Assembly (NCBI GenBank): GCA_002492525.1
Contig: DKZA01000016.1
Location: 27,245 to 91,244, forward strand
From: Lachnospiraceae bacterium UBA7086
Lineage (GTDB): Bacteria > Bacillota > Clostridia > Lachnospirales > Lachnospiraceae
Length of the DNA: 64,000 nt
Reading direction: 5' to 3'
Position 1 is the stretch's first letter. Every line of letters begins with the position of its first letter. The position numbers and the translations under genes are program-made. Below the pieces are notes generated by a model. The model worked only from the letters and a program-made list of their open reading frames with translations. It was not told the DNA's origin and made no database searches. This document shows, piece after piece, positions 26,844 to 35,480 of the stretch.

Positions 26844-28211
26844 ATGGCATTTGAAAGTCTGACCGATAAACTGCAAAATGTGTTTAAAAGCTTAAGAAGC
26901 AAGGGCCGGCTCACGGAGGCGGATGTAAAGACTGCCTTGAAAGAAGTTAAGATGGCGCTTTTAGAGGCCGACGTCAACTTTAAAGTGGTCAAACAGTTTG
27001 TGAAGTCTGTGGAGGAACGTGCTGTCGGCACAGATGTGCTTAACGGTCTCAATCCGGGCCAGATGGTCATTAAGATCGTCAATGAGGAAATGGTATCCCT
27101 GATGGGGTCCGAGACCACGGAAATTGCCATGCAGCCGGGTAAGGCTATCACGGTTATTATGATGTGCGGCCTGCAGGGTGCAGGTAAGACCACCACCACG
27201 GCAAAGATTGCCGGAAAGCTTAAATTAAAAGGCAAAAAATCCTTACTGGTGGCTTGTGATGTTTACAGACCGGCGGCCATTAAGCAGTTACAGATAAACG
27301 GGGAGAAACAGCAGGTTGAGGTTTTCTCCATGGGACAGAATCATAAACCGGTCAATATTGCCAAGGCCGCCATGGAGCATGCCCAGAAGAATGGGCATAA
27401 TGTGGTGATCTTAGATACTGCGGGACGTCTTCACATTGATGAGGAGATGATGGCAGAATTACAAGAGATCAAGGAAAATGTAACAGTGCATCAGACTCTT
27501 CTGGTTGTGGATGCCATGACCGGACAGGATGCAGTCAATGTGGCCAAAGATTTTGACGAGAAGGTGGGTATAGACGGCGTGATTCTGTCAAAGATGGACG
27601 GCGATTCCAGAGGCGGTGCGGCACTTTCCATCAAGGCGGTGACAGGCAAGCCGATTCTCTATATTGGTATGGGAGAGAAGCTTTCCGACTTAGAGCAGTT
27701 TTACCCGGATCGGATGGCAAACCGGATTCTTGGTATGGGCGATGTGCTGACCCTGATAGAGAAGGCACAGCAGAACCTTGATATAGACGAAGAGAAAGAA
27801 AGACAGATGGCGGCCCGTATGAAGAAGGGCAAGTTCGATTTTGAGGACTATCTGGAGAGTATGAAACAGATGCGCAATATGGGAGGTCTTTCCAGTATCC
27901 TGGGGATGATGCCCGGTATGGGCAAACAGATGGCGGATATCGAGTCGGCGGTGGATGAGAAACAACTGGCCCGTATGGAGGCGATTGTCCTTAGCATGAC
28001 ACCTGCGGAGAGGCAGAATCCAAAGCTTTTAAATCCCAGCAGAAAACACCGCATTGCGGTGGGAGCCGGCGTGGATATCGCATTAGTCAACAGATTCATC
28101 AAACAGTTTGAACAGTCTCAGAAGATGATGAAGCAGATACCCGGCATGATGGGCGGCAAGAAAGGCCGCGGCATGTTCGGCGGTATGGGTGGTATGAAAT
28201 TCCCATTTTAG
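26844..28211 (+). CDS. ffh: Signal recognition particle protein Ffh
   Basis: A 455-residue SRP54 GTPase. N domain about 1-90; G domain with GLQGAGKTTTTAK near 107, DVYRPAAIKQL near 137, DTAGRLHID near 190 and LSKMDGDSRGG near 247; C-terminal methionine-rich M domain from ~300 (MRNMGGLSSILGMMPGMG, ending in GMFGGMGGMKF) binds SRP RNA and signal sequences. The start is ATG 26844 with an AAAGGCG SD; the in-frame GTG at 26835 is rejected. The 4.5S/SRP RNA gene is not in this window. Confidence 0.97.
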   Translation: MAFESLTDKLQNVFKSLRSKGRLTEADVKTALKEVKMALLEADVNFKVVKQFVKSVEERAVGTDVLNGLNPGQMVIKIVNEEMVSLMGSETTEIAMQPGKAITVIMMCGLQGAGKTTTTAKIAGKLKLKGKKSLLVACDVYRPAAIKQLQINGEKQQVEVFSMGQNHKPVNIAKAAMEHAQKNGHNVVILDTAGRLHIDEEMMAELQEIKENVTVHQTLLVVDAMTGQDAVNVAKDFDEKVGIDGVILSKMDGDSRGGAALSIKAVTGKPILYIGMGEKLSDLEQFYPDRMANRILGMGDVLTLIEKAQQNLDIDEEKERQMAARMKKGKFDFEDYLESMKQMRNMGGLSSILGMMPGMGKQMADIESAVDEKQLARMEAIVLSMTPAERQNPKLLNPSRKHRIAVGAGVDIALVNRFIKQFEQSQKMMKQIPGMMGGKKGRGMFGGMGGMKFPF

Positions 28212-28256
28212 GGTTTCAAACATAAACAATTAATTTTACAATGGAGGCAAAGAAAA

Positions 28257-28502
28257 ATGGCAGTTAAAATCAGATTAAGAAGAATGGGTCAGAAGAAACA
28301 TCCTTTTTACAGGATTGTAGTTGCGGATTCCAGATCTCCCAGAGATGGAAGATGTATCGCAGAGATTGGAACTTATGATCCCAACACAGATCCCAGCACC
28401 TACAAGGTGAATGAGGAAGAGGCTAAGAAATGGTTAGAAAGCGGCGCGCAGCCCACAGAAATCGTCAGCAGAATCTTTAAGACGGTAGGGGTGACGAAAT
28501 AG
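28257..28502 (+). CDS. rpsP: 30S ribosomal protein S16
   Basis: An 81-residue S16. The start VKIRLRRMGQKKHPFYRIVV and DSRSPRDGR near residue 25 are diagnostic. The SD is TGGAGG. It follows ffh by 45 nt and precedes khpA, the standard order. Confidence 0.98.
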   Translation: MAVKIRLRRMGQKKHPFYRIVVADSRSPRDGRCIAEIGTYDPNTDPSTYKVNEEEAKKWLESGAQPTEIVSRIFKTVGVTK

Positions 28503-28523
28503 TTTGGCTTTTGGAGGTGGACT

Positions 28524-28751
28524 ATGAAAGAATTAGTGGAAGTAATCGCAAAAGCTCTCGTCGAGAACCCGGATGAAGTAGTCGTGACACAGAAGGAAGA
28601 AGGTAAAAATGTTACCATCGAACTGCATGTGGCATCCTCTGATATGGGAAAAGTGATCGGTAAACAGGGCCGTATTGCCAAGGCAATCCGCTCGGTGGTC
28701 AAGGCGGCGTCGTCGAAAGACAATAAGAGAGTGGATGTAGAAATCATCTGA
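28524..28751 (+). CDS. khpA: KH-domain RNA-binding protein KhpA
   Basis: A 75-residue single KH domain. The GxxG loop is GKQG in MGKVIGKQGRIAKAI near residue 45. Family members (KhpA/YlqC) bind RNA, usually with KhpB/Jag, and affect cell division in Firmicutes. The SD is TGGAGGTG. A terminator follows at once. Confidence 0.95.
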   Translation: MKELVEVIAKALVENPDEVVVTQKEEGKNVTIELHVASSDMGKVIGKQGRIAKAIRSVVKAASSKDNKRVDVEII

Positions 28752-28758
28752 CTGTTTG

Positions 28759-28791
28759 GCCCCATAGAGTTATCTGTGGGGCTGATTTTTT
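28759..28791 (+). terminator. Terminator after khpA
   Basis: An 8-bp stem GCCCCATA/TGTGGGGC (28759-28766/28775-28782) followed by six T (28786-28791). Confidence 0.85.
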
Positions 28792-28850
28792 GATAAGGCA
28801 GTTATGGCAGTCCGCAGGATAGCGGATGATCAGGAGCAGCGAGGGTATTT

Positions 28851-29357
28851 ATGAACGATGAATTACAGGTAGGTGTGATCACGCAGACGCATGGAATCCG
28901 GGGGGAAGTCAAAGTATATCCAACGACGGATGATGCCGCCCGGTTTAAGAAACTTAAAGAAGTGATTCTGGATACAGGACGGGAGCGTCTTACCCTTAAG
29001 ATAGAGAGCGTGAAGTTTTTTAAACAGTTCGTCATCTTAAAATTCCAGGGATATGATTCGATCAATGATATTGAAAAATATAAAAGATCCAGACTGCTGG
29101 TACCAAGGAAGCAGGCCGTGAAATTAAAGAAGGATGAATATTTTGTAGCGGACATGATAGGGCTTAGAGTGGTGACTGACAAAGAGGAAGCCTTTGGGGA
29201 ATTAAAGGATGTGCTCTCAACCGGTGCCAACGATGTCTATGTGGTGGTACGGGCAGACGGTACGGAGGTTCTTCTTCCTGCCATCAAGGAATGTATCCTC
29301 CAGGTGGATATGGAACAGCGAATCATGAGAGTGCACATTATGGATGGACTGTTGTAA
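28851..29357 (+). CDS. rimM: Ribosome maturation factor RimM
   Basis: A 168-residue 16S processing factor. N-terminal RimM domain (VGVITQTHGIRGEVKVYP at residues 6-23) and C-terminal PRC barrel (about 95-165, GLRVVTDKEEAFGELKDV, then LLPAIKECI). It binds S19 and helps 30S head assembly. trmD follows 30 nt downstream. Confidence 0.96.
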   Translation: MNDELQVGVITQTHGIRGEVKVYPTTDDAARFKKLKEVILDTGRERLTLKIESVKFFKQFVILKFQGYDSINDIEKYKRSRLLVPRKQAVKLKKDEYFVADMIGLRVVTDKEEAFGELKDVLSTGANDVYVVVRADGTEVLLPAIKECILQVDMEQRIMRVHIMDGLL

Positions 29358-29387
29358 CGAAGATTTATGCAAAGCAAAAGGAGAAGT

Positions 29388-30140
29388 ATGGTAAATTTCC
29401 ACATTATGACATTGTTTCCCGAAATGGTCTTAAACGGGCTTCATACCAGTATTTTAGGACGGGCAGTGCAGAAAGGCCATATTTCAATAGAAGCGGTCAA
29501 TATCAGAGATTATACCCAGGATAAACATGGTAAAGTAGATGATTATACTTACGGGGGCGGTGCAGGGATGCTGATGCAGGCACAGCCTGTATATGATGCA
29601 TACCAGTCTATAGTTGACCAAATTGGTCAAGAAAAGAAGAAGCGGGTGATTTATGTATCGCCCCAGGGAAAGACCTTTCATCAGGCGATGGCTCTGGAGT
29701 TATCCGGGGAGGAGGAGCTTATTTTTTTGTGTGGTCACTACGAAGGGGTAGACGACAGGGTTTTAGAAGAAATTGTGACGGATGAGATTTCGCTGGGGGA
29801 TTATGTGCTTACGGGAGGGGAACTGGCGGCCATGGTGATGGTGGATGCGATTGCGAGGCTGGTACCGGGGGTGCTGCATAACGACGAATCTGCCGTGACA
29901 GAATCCTTTGGCAATGGCCTTTTGGAATATCCGCAGTATTCCAGACCGGAAGTGTGGCATGATAAACCGGTGCCTGCCGTGCTTTTGTCGGGGGATCATG
30001 CGAAGGTGGATGCCTGGCGTCTGGAACAGTCTCTTTTGCGGACAAAGGCACGAAGGCCGGATCTGTATGAAAGGTATCAGCAGATGCACCCGCCTTTGGA
30101 GAAGAAGAGCCGGAAGAAAAAGGAAGCTGCGGAGGGCTAA
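29388..30140 (+). CDS. trmD: tRNA (guanine-N1)-methyltransferase TrmD
   Basis: A 250-residue SPOUT methylase making m1G37 in tRNAs. MTLFPEM at residue 7, the trefoil-knot region with GGGAGML near 57, HYEGVDDRV near 116 and GDYVLTGGELAAM near 138 are all present. ATG 29388 has an AAAGGAGA SD; an upstream ATG at 29367 is rejected. Residues beyond 225 are basic. Confidence 0.97.
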   Translation: MVNFHIMTLFPEMVLNGLHTSILGRAVQKGHISIEAVNIRDYTQDKHGKVDDYTYGGGAGMLMQAQPVYDAYQSIVDQIGQEKKKRVIYVSPQGKTFHQAMALELSGEEELIFLCGHYEGVDDRVLEEIVTDEISLGDYVLTGGELAAMVMVDAIARLVPGVLHNDESAVTESFGNGLLEYPQYSRPEVWHDKPVPAVLLSGDHAKVDAWRLEQSLLRTKARRPDLYERYQQMHPPLEKKSRKKKEAAEG

Positions 30141-30172
30141 AAGATAAAAGAAAAGCTAAAAACCGCTTGCAT

Positions 30173-30201
30173 TTGACAGTACAATATGGTAAGTTAATAA
30201 T
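30173..30201 (+). promoter_or_regulatory. Promoter and leader of rplS
   Basis: TTGACA (30173-30178) and AATAAT (30196-30201), 17 bp apart. The ~65-nt transcribed leader up to rplS could hold an L19-type autoregulatory fold, as known in Bacilli, but I could not confirm one. Confidence 0.65.
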
Positions 30202-30271
30202 GTTGTGAAAAGAGATGGTCCTCTGTTACGGAAGGTATTAAGAACATCCAGGTTATTTTAGGAGGGAAATT

Positions 30272-30619
30272 ATGAACGAAATCATTAGAGAAATCGAAGC
30301 AGCACAGTTGAAAGAGAATGTCAGTGACTTTAACGTAGGTGATACGGTTAAAGTTTATGGTAAGATCAAAGAAGGAAACCGCGAAAGAATTCAGATATTC
30401 GAGGGAACCGTGTTAAAGATTCAGGGCGGTGGCAACCGGACTACCTTTACGGTGAGAAAGGTGTCAAACGGTGTCGGCGTTGAGAAAACATGGCCTATGC
30501 ATTCCCCTAACGTGGAGAAGGTTGAGGTTGTCAGAAGAGGTAAAGTAAGACGTGCGAAACTGAATTACCTGAGAAACCGCGTTGGTAAGAAGGCTAAAGT
30601 GAAAGAACTGGTTAAATAA
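30272..30619 (+). CDS. rplS: 50S ribosomal protein L19
   Basis: A 115-residue L19. FNVGDTVKVYGKIKEGNRER near residue 20, QIFEGTVLKIQGGG near 40, and FTVRKVSNGVGVEKTWP near 61 are the family core; the C-terminus is basic. The SD TAGGAGGG is strong. Confidence 0.98.
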   Translation: MNEIIREIEAAQLKENVSDFNVGDTVKVYGKIKEGNRERIQIFEGTVLKIQGGGNRTTFTVRKVSNGVGVEKTWPMHSPNVEKVEVVRRGKVRRAKLNYLRNRVGKKAKVKELVK

Positions 30620-30637
30620 GCGAAAGTGATGACGGAG

Positions 30638-30673
30638 CAGATACCTTGAAGCGATTCGGGGTATCTGTTTTTT
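30638..30673 (+). terminator. Terminator after rplS
   Basis: A 13-bp stem with G-T pairs (30638-30650/30655-30667), GCGA tetraloop and six T (30668-30673). Confidence 0.9.
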
Positions 30674-30688
30674 GAAAGGGAAAGGATT

Positions 30689-31273
30689 ATGGCAAGAAGG
30701 AAAGGCTTGACATTTTATCAGAAGAAGAAACGGCTGAATCCCAGGATGATCAAAGATATCCTGGAGGTATTGGTGGGTAGTGTCGTGGCCGTCTTTTTGG
30801 CTTTTGTTATTATCTTTTCCGTAGGGATGCGTACCAGTGTGATCGGGGATTCTATGGAGCCGGCTTTATATAATGGACAGGAGATCTTGATGAATCGGAT
30901 CATATACAGGCTTTCTACTCCTAAGAGGGGGGATGTGATTGTCTTTTTGCCGAATGGTAATCAGAACTCTCATTTCTATGTCAAACGGGTAGTCGGACTG
31001 CCGGGAGAGACGGTTCAGATTCGTGATGGAAGAGTATACATAGATGGTCTGTTGCTGAATGAAGACGATTTACTTGATGAGATGGCAGATCCCGGAATCG
31101 CTCAAAACGAACTGCTTCTTGGGCAGGACGAATTCTTTGTTCTGGGAGATAATCGCAATAGCAGCGAAGATAGTCGTTCTGGTAACATTGGTGCGGTCAG
31201 GAAGGATAATATTGTTGGAAAAGCATGGTTCCATATGGCCGCAGGGGATGTGTCTGTCGGATTGATTGAATAG
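30689..31273 (+). CDS. lepB: Signal peptidase I (first copy)
   Basis: A 194-residue membrane peptidase that removes signal peptides outside the membrane. A basic N-terminus and one helix (about 25-46) precede the catalytic Ser in GDSMEP near 53 and Lys in YVKRVVGLPGE near 97; the box GDNRNSSEDSR is near 153. One-helix short form as in Gram-positive SipS. A second lepB lies 0.9 kb downstream; the two differ enough to be separate enzymes, not a recent duplication. Confidence 0.94.
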   Translation: MARRKGLTFYQKKKRLNPRMIKDILEVLVGSVVAVFLAFVIIFSVGMRTSVIGDSMEPALYNGQEILMNRIIYRLSTPKRGDVIVFLPNGNQNSHFYVKRVVGLPGETVQIRDGRVYIDGLLLNEDDLLDEMADPGIAQNELLLGQDEFFVLGDNRNSSEDSRSGNIGAVRKDNIVGKAWFHMAAGDVSVGLIE

Positions 31274-31296
31274 ATAATTGAGAGGAGTCAATGCAT

Positions 31297-32148
31297 ATGA
31301 ATTATCAGTGGTATCCGGGGCATATGACGAAAGCAAAGCGCATGATGCAGGAGAATATCAGTCTGATAGATCTGGTTATTGAACTGGTGGATGCAAGGGC
31401 ACCGCTTTCCAGCAGGAATCCGGATATTGACGAACTGGGAAAACAGAAATCGCGGCTGATTCTTTTAAACAAATCGGATCTTGCAGATCCGAAAAAAAAT
31501 CTGTGTTGGATGAATTATTTTAAAGAAAAAGGCTTTTATGTTCTGGAAGTGAACGCAAAGACGGGACAGGGGTTGAAAGCGATTCAGAGTATGGTAAGGG
31601 AGGCTTGTAAAGAGAAGATAGAACGGGACAGAAAGCGTGGCATTAAGAATCGTCCGGTGAGAGCCATTGTGGTAGGGATCCCCAATGTCGGCAAGTCAAC
31701 TTTTATCAATTCTTTTGCGGGAAAAGCCTGTACAAAAACGGGCAATAAACCAGGGGTGACCAAAGGGAAACAGTGGATCAGGCTGAATAAGGAACTGGAA
31801 CTTCTGGATACGCCGGGAATACTCTGGCCTAAGTTCGAGAGTGAGGAAGTGGGAAAGAAACTGGCCATGATCGGTTCCATGAATGATGAGATATTACAGA
31901 TGACAGAACTTGCCGATGCTCTGGTCACTTACTTGTTGTCCTATTACCGGAGTGAGCTCCTGAGACGATATCAGATAGAAGAGGAAGGACAGATATTCAC
32001 AGCCCAGGAGGTAATGGCAATCGTCTGTGAGAAGCGGAAATGTTATAAAAGAGGACAGGAGCCCGATTATGAAAAGGCAGCGGCTCTTATAATAGATGAT
32101 TTCAGGAGTGGAAGAATAGGCCAAATTACGCTGGAAGAGCCTGGATGA
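31297..32148 (+). CDS. rbgA: Ribosome assembly GTPase RbgA/YlqF
   Basis: A ~283-residue circularly permuted GTPase needed for late 50S assembly. Motif order is permuted: LLNKSDLAD (G4) near residue 55, GIPNVGKST (G1) near 126, then DTPGILWP (G3) near 169. The N-terminus YQWYPGHMTKAKR is diagnostic. ATG 31297 sits 9 nt after AGGAG; ATG 31291 is possible too. The C-terminal helical RNA-binding part is present. Confidence 0.95.
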   Translation: MNYQWYPGHMTKAKRMMQENISLIDLVIELVDARAPLSSRNPDIDELGKQKSRLILLNKSDLADPKKNLCWMNYFKEKGFYVLEVNAKTGQGLKAIQSMVREACKEKIERDRKRGIKNRPVRAIVVGIPNVGKSTFINSFAGKACTKTGNKPGVTKGKQWIRLNKELELLDTPGILWPKFESEEVGKKLAMIGSMNDEILQMTELADALVTYLLSYYRSELLRRYQIEEEGQIFTAQEVMAIVCEKRKCYKRGQEPDYEKAAALIIDDFRSGRIGQITLEEPG

Positions 32149-32207
32149 TACGGCAGAATATCCATGGATACGGATTATGAAAAGACAGTGTAGTGGAGGA
32201 TTTAGTC

Positions 32208-32747
32208 ATGAAAAAAGTGTTGAGAGAAATATTGAGCACGAGTCTATATTTACTGGGTGTATTATGTGCCGTTTATCTGGTAATTCATTTCGTGGGACAA
32301 AGAACGCAGGTACAGGGGGAATCCATGGAACCCAAACTCAGTACGGAAGATAACTTGATCGTGGATAAGATCAGTTACCGGTTTCACGATCCAGAGCGGT
32401 TTGATATTATCGTATTTCCCTTCCAGTATGAGAAAGATACGTTCTTTATCAAGCGTATTATCGGACTGCCGGGTGAGACCGTGCAGATAGACGAAGAAGG
32501 CAATATTCTGATTGACGGGGAGATTCTGGAAGAGTCATATGGTAAAGAAGTGATTATAAATCCCGGCAGGGCATATGAGCCGGTGGTGTTGGGCGAGGAC
32601 GAATATTTCGTCATGGGTGATAACAGAAATAACAGTACCGACAGCAGAGACCCTTCTGTGGGAAATATTAAGAGAGAAGATATCATAGGCAGGGCGTGGT
32701 TACGAATATGGCCGTTTGATAAGTTTGGGTTGATCAAGCACCGCTGA
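32208..32747 (+). CDS. lepB: Signal peptidase I (second copy)
   Basis: A 179-residue signal peptidase I. One membrane helix (about 10-27), catalytic Ser in GESMEP near 41 and Lys in FIKRIIGLPGE near 80, plus GDNRNNSTDSRDP near 142. ATG 32208 has a GGAGG SD; an in-frame GTG at 32193 is rejected. Flanking of rbgA by two signal peptidases suggests a duplication with divergence and possibly different preprotein preferences. Confidence 0.94.
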   Translation: MKKVLREILSTSLYLLGVLCAVYLVIHFVGQRTQVQGESMEPKLSTEDNLIVDKISYRFHDPERFDIIVFPFQYEKDTFFIKRIIGLPGETVQIDEEGNILIDGEILEESYGKEVIINPGRAYEPVVLGEDEYFVMGDNRNNSTDSRDPSVGNIKREDIIGRAWLRIWPFDKFGLIKHR

Positions 32748-32759
32748 TAGGGGGATAGG

Positions 32760-33524
32760 ATGGCAGAAGATAGTAAGACAATCAGGCAAAAATTACAGGC
32801 AGCAACGATGGAAGAGCTGCCTGTTTTGCTTCATGCATATGAAACAGATTCGCGTACGGGTGTGCAGAAAGAGGTGGAGCGGGCCAGAAAGCGGATTCTG
32901 GATTATGAAAAAGAACTGGCGCGGACGGATGCTTTAAAGAAATATGAACGGGAATACAGTGCTTATGCACATATCTGCGGCATTGACGAAGTGGGAAGAG
33001 GTCCCCTTGCGGGCCCGGTGGTAGCCGGCGCAGTTATTTTGCCGAAAGATTGTGATATATTATATATCAACGATTCCAAGAAACTGTCCGAAAAAAAAAG
33101 AGAAGAGCTTTATGAAGTGATCATGGAAAAAGCTGTTGCGGTGGGGCTGGGATATAGTACGCCGGAACGGATAGATGAGATCAATATTTTACAGGCCACT
33201 TATGAGGCCATGCGGGAGGCGGTCGGGCAGTTATGTGTGACGCCGGATCTTCTGTTAAATGATGCGGTGACGATTCCGCAGCTGACAGCCAGACAGGTGC
33301 CCATCATTAAGGGTGATGCGAAGAGCATTTCCATAGGGGCCGCTAGTATTGTGGCTAAAGTAACAAGAGACCGCCTGATGGTGGAGTATGACAAGGTGTA
33401 TCCGGTCTATGGGTTTGCCGCTAACAAGGGGTATGGCGCACAGATGCATATTGAGGCGCTCAAAAAGTACGGGCCTTGTCCCATTCATCGAAAAACATTT
33501 ATTACACATTTTTGCGAGGTGTGA
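32760..33524 (+). CDS. rnhB: Ribonuclease HII
   Basis: A 254-residue RNase HII that removes ribonucleotides and primers from DNA. The active-site start GIDEVGRGPLAGPVV is near residue 75, with NDSKKLSEKKRE near 105 and GDAKSISIGAASIVAKV near 183. An N-terminal ~65-residue helical extension is found in the Bacillus-type enzyme as well. The stop overlaps or abuts the next gene. Confidence 0.96.
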   Translation: MAEDSKTIRQKLQAATMEELPVLLHAYETDSRTGVQKEVERARKRILDYEKELARTDALKKYEREYSAYAHICGIDEVGRGPLAGPVVAGAVILPKDCDILYINDSKKLSEKKREELYEVIMEKAVAVGLGYSTPERIDEINILQATYEAMREAVGQLCVTPDLLLNDAVTIPQLTARQVPIIKGDAKSISIGAASIVAKVTRDRLMVEYDKVYPVYGFAANKGYGAQMHIEALKKYGPCPIHRKTFITHFCEV

Positions 33525-33526
33525 AT

Positions 33527-35317
33527 TTGAATCTGGGGAATATTTTTAAGAAAGACAGCCGGACAATCCGGACGAATGATACAGCCAGGGCGCCGGAAAC
33601 CATGACCAAAGGCGAACGTATTTATCGTCTGCAAAACGAGATACGGGGGATGAAGCCCGGACAGACATTACAGGGTACGGTGGTGAACAGGAATGGAAAT
33701 TCCGTGCAGATTGAGCTGGCCCAGGATTTCAGTATCAATGCGAAGATTGATCAGAGCGTGAGCCTGGCTATGGGACAGATGATGAGCTTCGAGATTAAGG
33801 CGAACAATGGATCACTTTTGTCCTTGGCGCCTCTGTATACCAATACGGCCAATACGGCTACTATACTGCGGGCCCTGGCGGCGGCAGGACTGCCGGAAAC
33901 GGTGGGTAATATCGAGATGGTGGCTGCCATGATGGAGGAGGGGATGCCTATTGATAAGGAATCCATCTTAAGCATGGCCAGACAGATTCTGGATTTTCCC
34001 GGGCAAAATCCTGTGTCGATCATACAGATGACGAAGCTTGGGCTGCCGGTCACCGAGGCCAATATAGAGCAGTTTGAGCATTATATGAACGCAAACCATC
34101 AGATACTGGGCAGTGTGGAAACGATTATGGACGAACTGCCCCAGGTGTTTCAGGAGTTAATGACTGCCGGAAAGGACGGTCAGGCTTATGCTTTTTATGA
34201 AGCTGTGCTGAATATTTTTACGGAGGGAGAGGCAGACGGCAGTGTTATTCTGCAAAAACCGCTCCCGGAACAGGTGCCAGAAGAGCAGGCGGCGTCACAG
34301 GAGAGCGCTTCGCAGATGCCGGAACAGACACTGGCGCAGGATGCTGTGGTACAGACGAATACGGCGGTGCAGACAGGCGAACAGCAGGCCGGCGCACAGC
34401 AGGCACAGGATGCCGCACAGACAGTACAGTCACAGGCGGATGCTGCGGTACTCAATATGGTGGATACAGCAGGGGAGGAAAGCAGACAGCCTGTTCTTAC
34501 CGATAGACAGTGGAGCAGTCTGGCAGATATGTTAAAAAATCTTGGTGTGGAGGAAGAAACTGCAGGGCAGATACAGAAGGGGCAGATTCCGCCCAAAGAA
34601 GTTTTGAGTCTGATTCGGGAATTTTTGCCAAAAGTCATGCATGATCCGGATATGGGAAAGACCATGGAGAGACTTCTTGGCGGCAGGGAATTCCAGAATC
34701 TGTTAAAAGCTGAGATTGGAAAACAATGGCTGATTGAGCCCAAAGAGGTGGCAGATCCCAAACAGGTGGAGCAGCTTTATGAGAGAGTCAGGGAACAGTC
34801 CATGCGGCTGCACCAGGCGCTTGCAGCGGCGGAAAAGGGAGATGCACCGGTTGCCAGAAGTGTGCAGAATTTACAGAGCAATGTGGATTTCTTAAATCAG
34901 ATGAATCATATGTACACATATGTCCAACTGCCGCTTAAGATGCTGGGCAATAATGCCCATGGGGATCTGTATGTCTATACCAACAAGAAGAATCTGGCGG
35001 CTAAAGACGGAAACGTGAGCGCCCTTTTACATCTGGATATGGAACACCTGGGGCCTCTGGATGTGTATGTAACCATGCAGAGTCAGAAAGTCAGCACTAA
35101 TTTTACTGTGCAGGATGAGAGTATTCTGGAGCTGATTGAGCAGCATATCGAACTTCTGCATGACCGGCTTGCCAAGCGGGGGTATGATTTCAAGGCCCAG
35201 ATGCAGATTAAGGAAGCGGAAGAGACAGGGGAGCAGGAGTCTATTATGAGAACCATTCTGCATCAGCAGAAGAATATATCGGTACTTAGCAGAACTTCTT
35301 TTGATATGCGCGCATAG
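33527..35317 (+). CDS. ylqG: YlqG-like protein with FliK-type C-terminal domain
   Basis: A ~596-residue cytoplasmic protein. The first ~240 residues are a conserved but uncharacterised part (LQGTVVNRNGNSVQIEL near 47). Residues ~245-308 are a Q/A-rich, low-complexity linker. The C-terminus (about 450-570, with LPLKMLGNNAHGDLYVY and LHLDMEHLGPLDVYV) resembles the hook-length control domain of FliK. In Bacillus, ylqG occupies the same place between rnhB and ylqH. The TTG at 33527 is taken as start because GAGGTG lies 5 nt upstream; a GTG at 33521 is an alternative. No other flagellar gene is in the window. Confidence 0.78.
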   Translation: MNLGNIFKKDSRTIRTNDTARAPETMTKGERIYRLQNEIRGMKPGQTLQGTVVNRNGNSVQIELAQDFSINAKIDQSVSLAMGQMMSFEIKANNGSLLSLAPLYTNTANTATILRALAAAGLPETVGNIEMVAAMMEEGMPIDKESILSMARQILDFPGQNPVSIIQMTKLGLPVTEANIEQFEHYMNANHQILGSVETIMDELPQVFQELMTAGKDGQAYAFYEAVLNIFTEGEADGSVILQKPLPEQVPEEQAASQESASQMPEQTLAQDAVVQTNTAVQTGEQQAGAQQAQDAAQTVQSQADAAVLNMVDTAGEESRQPVLTDRQWSSLADMLKNLGVEEETAGQIQKGQIPPKEVLSLIREFLPKVMHDPDMGKTMERLLGGREFQNLLKAEIGKQWLIEPKEVADPKQVEQLYERVREQSMRLHQALAAAEKGDAPVARSVQNLQSNVDFLNQMNHMYTYVQLPLKMLGNNAHGDLYVYTNKKNLAAKDGNVSALLHLDMEHLGPLDVYVTMQSQKVSTNFTVQDESILELIEQHIELLHDRLAKRGYDFKAQMQIKEAEETGEQESIMRTILHQQKNISVLSRTSFDMRA

Positions 35318-35382
35318 CACAAGAAGAACTTCTAAAGCTCAGCAGCAGAGGCTGCTTCGCTAAGAAGTTCTATGTCTTGTGC
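35317..35382. repeat. Large branched hairpin over the ylqG stop codon
   Basis: Nested arms: 35317-35324/35375-35382 (8 bp), 35325-35333/35363-35371 (9 bp) and 35341-35346/35351-35356 (6 bp), with a 3-nt bulge. About 26 bp in 66 nt, no T run. It begins on the last base of the ylqG stop. Confidence 0.8.
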
Positions 35383-35383
35383 A

Positions 35384-35414
35384 AGAGAATTTCCCGAAAA
35401 GCGGGAAATTCTCT
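35384..35414. repeat. Second hairpin between ylqG and ylqH
   Basis: A perfect 13-bp stem (35384-35396/35402-35414) with AAAAG loop, without a T tract. Together with the preceding hairpin it fills the front of the 163-nt gap; it could protect mRNA ends or weaken read-through. Confidence 0.8.
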
Positions 35415-35480
35415 GTAGATGGAGAGGCTTTCAGCGGATGAAGGGAAGAAGTCATTGTAGGAAGGGGAAAGGAGCAGGGG

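Noticed and set aside
30202..30271. L19 leader riboregulator
   Set aside because: Short and plausible, but I could not draw the known leader fold by eye; a covariance search would decide.
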